The position numbers and the translations under genes were made by a program. Shown piece by piece: positions 7,489 to 10,110 of a stretch of 10,110 bases of DNA. Numbering within the stretch: position 1 is the stretch's first letter; every line of letters starts with the position of its first letter. The DNA is from Helicostylum pulchrum (Eukaryota > Mucoromycota > Mucoromycetes > Mucorales > Mucoraceae), in assembly GCA_025677825.1 (NCBI GenBank), contig JAIXMO010000166.1, positions 1 through 10,110 on the forward strand, given 5' to 3'. Under the pieces are notes generated by a model. It did no database searches. It saw nothing but the letters and a program-made list of their open reading frames with translations, and was not told the DNA's origin.

Positions 7489-8521
7489 ATGCCTAAAATT
7501 ACCGGTGAACAGCGTAATCAGATTATTTCGCTCTTGAAATCTGGATCTACAGTGCGTAAAGTTGCCAAGACAGTTGGTGTTTCTCTCGGGACAGTATCTC
7601 AAATTGGTAAAGCAAGTTGTGAGGACAGAAAGCTGGATAAAGGAGGCCGTCCTGCATTGCTCTCTGAGGCAGATAAGCGATATTGTGTTCGTCAAGTTAC
7701 AAAAGGCCGTGTAGATAACGCAGTTAAAGTTCGAAAATTACTTAAAGCTGATCATGGGATCATAGTAAGCGCAGATACAATTCGTAGGGTACTAAAAGAA
7801 AAAGGTCTTGGTGCTATTGAAAAAAAAACCAAAGCCATCGTTGTCTGTCACGAATGCTAAGAAACGACTTGCTTGGTGTAAGGCTTATAGAAATTGGACA
7901 GTTGACGACTGGAAACGCGTTGTGTGGTCTGACGAAACTAAAATCAATCGTTTCAACTCCGATGGCCGCGTCTGGTCCTGGATTCGTGATGGTGAAACAA
8001 TTGAGCCAAGACATGTCAAGGGTACCATTAAACATGGGGGTGGAGGTATCATGCTTTGGAGTGCTATTACTTACGCTGGAACTGGTTGGTTGTGTCAAAT
8101 CATTGGAAATATGGATAAAGTACTTTACCAAAGCATTTTAGAAGATGAACAAAGTAAAACTATTGATCTTCTGTGTGATACGTTGGGTTTTCGAAGAGAT
8201 CAGATAGTATTTCAGCATGATAATGATCCTAAACATACTAGTCATATTGTCGCGAACTACTTGGAAAAACAAGATTATCGGGTTTTAAGTTGGCCACCGC
8301 AATCACCAGACCTCAATCCGATTGAAAATATATGGCGTTTATTAAAAATCCGCCTAAATGAATATGAAACTTCCGCCAAAGGAATGCAAGAGCTGTATGA
8401 AAGAGTAACAGAGGTTTGGTACGAAACAATCAAAACTAAGGAATGCCAGAAGGTAATAGACTCGATGCCCAATCGCATAGAAGCTTGCATTAAGGCTAAA
8501 GGTTATTGGACGAAGTATTAA
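7489..8521 (+). pseudogene. Tc1/mariner transposase with one-base frame break (element C)
   Basis: The ATG at 7489 starts MPKITGEQR; a longer frame exists only with a TTG, so the ATG is preferred. The N-terminal helix-turn-helix (STVRKVAKTVGVSLGTVS) is followed by GGRPALL and a second helical domain. The frame then breaks in the A9 run at 7820-7828, and the second frame continues from there to 8521. That part carries the first catalytic Asp in WSDETKINRF, HGGGGIMLWSAITYAG, the second Asp in FQHDNDPKHTS, Glu in SPDLNPIENIW and the KGYWTKY tail. Asp to Glu spacing is 34 (DD34E). If one A is surplus, the protein would be 343 residues, normal for Tc1. Everything else is intact, including the TIRs, so the copy is one base from a complete enzyme, or complete if the extra A is an error. 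Confidence 0.9.
7820..7828 (+). other. Frame break in an A9 run in element C transposase
   Basis: Nine A's separate the N-terminal frame, which stops at 7860, from the C-terminal frame. Eight would keep one frame. The break falls between the DNA-binding and catalytic domains. Confidence 0.85.
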
Positions 8522-8544
8522 ACCCATACATTTACTTTTTTTTT

Positions 8545-8760
8545 GTGCATGCAAAACTGTTCATTTATACGCCATAGTTTCTCTGTCTTACAAAAATTTG
8601 GCAAATACACTAAAAAAATTAAAACAAATAACAGCAGGATAGCCAATAATTTTCTCTTCCTATTTAAATAATAAAATAAAACAATTTAGTATCCGATGAT
8701 AGAGTATTCGTGCATTTTTTAAGTAAAACTAAAATTAATGAACAGTTTTGCGGGTCACTG
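8545..8760 (-). repeat. 3' terminal inverted repeat of element C (216 bp)
   Basis: This is the inverted partner of 7115-7330. The inner core GCAAAACTGTTCATT is at 8551-8565 and the outer, reversed core is at 8737-8751, so four core motifs lie in the element as two opposed pairs. All six differences from the 5' copy are transitions. Confidence 0.95.
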
Positions 8761-8762
8761 TA

Positions 8763-8885
8763 TGGCAGATATTTGACTATGAATGGAATAAATTTACCAA
8801 GGATGATATGGATAATTACTACAATAATTATCATAAAAGAATTGAAGCTGTTATCAATGCTAGAGGTGGATATACAACATATTGA
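8763..8885 (+). pseudogene. Tc1-like transposase, 3' end, displaced by nested element C (element B)
   Basis: After the duplicated TA at 8761-8762, the frame interrupted at 7114 continues for 40 codons to TGA at 8883-8885. It begins WQIFDYEWNKF and ends INARGGYTTY, the tail expected after the ...KNVEEL segment before the insertion. The ending resembles the usual GGYTKY-type terminus of Tc1 transposases. Exact in-frame resumption shows that C caused no loss of B sequence. Confidence 0.92.
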
Positions 8886-9050
8886 TTTCGTGACATTTCT
8901 CTTTTTTTTAATAAAATTTCGTTTTTTTTCTAAATCTAATCGAATCTCCTATTTAAACCCAAATAAGCTACAGGATATGACGCAGAATTTACATACGTAT
9001 ATTACTCTCAAATTTGGGCTTTCTAGCTTTATCCATTTAAAACCTACGTT

Positions 9051-9087
9051 AAAAATAAGTTTAGTGGGTCAATTTATGTACCCACTG
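9051..9087 (-). repeat. 3' terminal inverted repeat of element B
   Basis: It ends ...GGGTCAATTTATGTACCCACTG before TA at 9088-9089 and pairs with 5849-5885. Between the transposase stop (8885) and this TIR lies an AT-rich 3' untranslated region with nothing else recognisable. Confidence 0.88.
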
Positions 9088-9426
9088 TATATAAAGAGAT
9101 CTAAGGATTATAAGAATCCTGTTCTAAGGTTGTATTTATACCATTTACCAAAGAGACACTAAGTATTTTTAGTAAGCTATATTTATTAGTGTCTTTACAT
9201 TATATCATTTCATGATGTAATTTATATGATAAATTTTTAGTTTATATTACTTAGCTTCATTTAATATACTAGTCTTTGACTATGATGTAAGTGTGTCTAG
9301 TTAATTTTAATAATTATATCCCAGATCACGACATGAGTATGACTACATGAAGGGATTTCATCTTGTAATGGGTTATCCAAGGCTTTTAAAATATTGTGAG
9401 AGGGGTTGTTTTTCGATATTTTGACA

Positions 9427-9736
9427 AGATACATGGTGAAAATAAATAAACTGCGAGATTGAATATATTTCGACATAAATCTCGCAGAAAAAATAAGAAA
9501 ATTGAACTATTGCAATCTTTCTGGTTTACCAAACCAGAAAAGCAAAATCCACCATTTATTTTTTATTTTTTGTCCCCGAACAAATTATCTGGCAGAAAAT
9601 GTTATTTCTGGTTTTGCTCACGAGAAAACTTGTCGTTTTTAAGTGAGAATTTTTTTTCCTACCAGATACATGGTGAAAAAATATAGAAAAATGTCAACTT
9701 CACGGCCTTTATTTCCTAGTTTACTTTATCTCGCAG
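9427..9736. repeat. Cluster of short direct and inverted repeats
   Basis: AGATACATGGTGAAAA occurs twice (9427-9442 and 9664-9679). CTGCGAGATT (9451-9460) has a perfect inverted copy at 9478-9487 and another nine-base inverted copy at 9728-9736. A perfect 10-bp stem with a 3-base loop lies at 9518-9540 (TTTCTGGTTT/AAACCAGAAA). The outer CTGCGAGAT pair spans 286 bp, the size of a small non-autonomous element, but no target duplication is visible at its edges. Confidence 0.55.
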
Positions 9737-9988
9737 TACCCACGGATTTTTCTTTTAAAAATTGATTCTGTACAAGCTTTTATTTTAAGGCGGGAGAGGT
9801 TGATCTCAGCCTTTGACTTTAAGTTTACATTTAAAACAGATACACATAACTACTTTACAGTACAATACGGCCGATTTTAGATTGGTTCAAGAAAGTTATT
9901 ATTTATTTAACTGTTTACATATTCTTGGTGAGTTGATATTGCAATTGCGTAAAAAAAGTATTTATTTATACTGCTTTGACTTGTTTTT

Positions 9989-9997
9989 TATAAATAG
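9989..9997 (+). promoter_or_regulatory. TATA-like box before a pyrimidine-rich tract
   Basis: TATAAATAG is followed by more than 100 bases of nearly pure C/T sequence to the window end, including TTTTTTATTTCAG, which looks like a splice acceptor. CT-rich blocks after a TATA box are common at fungal promoters, so a plus-strand gene may begin just beyond the window. Confidence 0.3.
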
Positions 9998-10110
9998 CTT
10001 CTTTTTTATTATTTCCTTTTCTCTTTTCTTAATTTTTTATTTCAGTACTTCCTTTTTTAACTCACTTTTTTTTTATTTCTTTCCCCCATTCCTCATTCGT
10101 TTTCTTTCTT

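Larger units (their letters stand above)
7115..8760 (+). mobile_element. Tc1-like element C, complete, nested in element B
   Basis: This 1646-bp element has 216-bp inverted repeats at both ends, starting CAGTGACCCGCAAAAC, and is flanked by TA at 7113-7114 and 8761-8762. Removing the element and one TA restores the reading frame of element B exactly. It carries one transposase gene with a single-base frame break. The TIRs differ at only six positions, so the copy is fairly young, and it is younger than B. Confidence 0.96.
5849..9087 (+). mobile_element. Tc1-like element B, interrupted by nested element C
   Basis: The ends are CAGTGGTTACATAAATTGAC at 5849 and the inverted CAGTGGGTACATAAATTGAC ending at 9087. 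TA lies on both outer sides (5847-5848 and 9088-9089), the signature of Tc1/mariner insertion. Without the 1646-bp nested element and its duplicated TA, the element is 1591 bp, normal for Tc1. It carries one transposase gene, broken by a premature stop and by the nested insertion. TIR sequence and catalytic spacing show it is a lineage different from A and C. Confidence 0.93.
9090..10110. other. AT-rich region without a supported gene
   Basis: No frame here shows a recognisable domain or convincing coding pattern. The 75-codon frame at 9459-9686 is low-complexity Lys/Phe/Asn-rich translation of AT-rich DNA. The region contains the repeat cluster at 9427-9736, a short hairpin (GACACTAA/TTAGTGTC, about 9152-9202), and a pyrimidine-rich end with a TATA-like box. 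It may be host intergenic DNA outside the transposon pile. Confidence 0.6.

Noticed and set aside
7829..7860. The element C frame break as an intron boundary
   Set aside because: Removing a single A restores the frame with continuous family-like sequence, and no GT...AG pair is needed.
7814..8131. 105-codon minus-strand frame and nearby antisense frames at 8275-8554
   Set aside because: Antisense shadows of the element C transposase.
7115..8760. The interruption of element B's gene as an intron
   Set aside because: The ends are TIRs with TA duplication and there are no splice signals; it is a transposon.
8710..9162. 150-codon plus-strand frame
   Set aside because: It crosses the right TIR of element C, the B transposase tail in a different frame, and B's 3' TIR, so it is a chance frame.
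9459..9686. 75-codon plus-strand frame
   Set aside because: Lys/Phe/Asn-rich translation of AT-rich repeats, with no domain.
9427..9736. CRISPR-like array
   Set aside because: Only two direct repeats, inverted copies, uneven spacing and a eukaryotic context.

Overview
The window looks like a transposon-dense, AT-rich stretch of a eukaryotic nuclear genome. I think a fungus is most likely, probably an early-diverging one (Mucoromycota-type, e.g. Mucorales or arbuscular mycorrhizal fungi). The basis is the mix of a Ty3/gypsy retrotransposon with several Tc1-like elements, the base composition, and pyrimidine-rich promoter-like DNA at the right end. No host gene, tRNA, rRNA or CRISPR array could be supported, so the host assignment is inference.

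Positions 1 to about 4912 hold a Ty3/gypsy LTR retrotransposon on the minus strand. Its gag-protease-RT-RNase H reading frame begins at an ATG at 4254 and runs leftward. A single-base frame break in an A-run (880-887) moves the rest of RNase H and the integrase into another frame, which stays open to the left edge. The integrase C-terminus and the 3' LTR are outside the window. A putative 5' LTR occupies about 4268-4912.

Positions about 4913-5710 are the 3' half of a Tc1-like element (A, plus strand). It keeps an intact C-terminal transposase frame and a 3' terminal inverted repeat (TIR). It starts abruptly where the retrotransposon ends, so the retrotransposon probably inserted into the transposase gene.

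Positions 5849-9087 are a second Tc1-like element (B, about 1.6 kb once its insert is discounted). It has short TIRs, a DD35E-type transposase with one in-frame stop, and a third Tc1-like element (C, 7115-8760) inserted exactly at a TA in its 3' coding part. C has 216-bp TIRs about 97% identical and a 343-aa-class DD34E transposase broken by one extra A in an A9 run.

Positions 9090-10110 have no convincing gene. They hold a cluster of short inverted and direct repeats (9427-9736) and, at the end, a TATA-like box plus a pyrimidine-rich tract that may belong to a gene beyond the window.

The window therefore records at least four transposition events, with one certain nesting (C in B) and one probable nesting (retrotransposon in A). 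The most unusual structural signal is that the TIRs of A and C each carry the presumed transposase-binding motif at both ends in opposite orientation, making every TIR internally palindromic.
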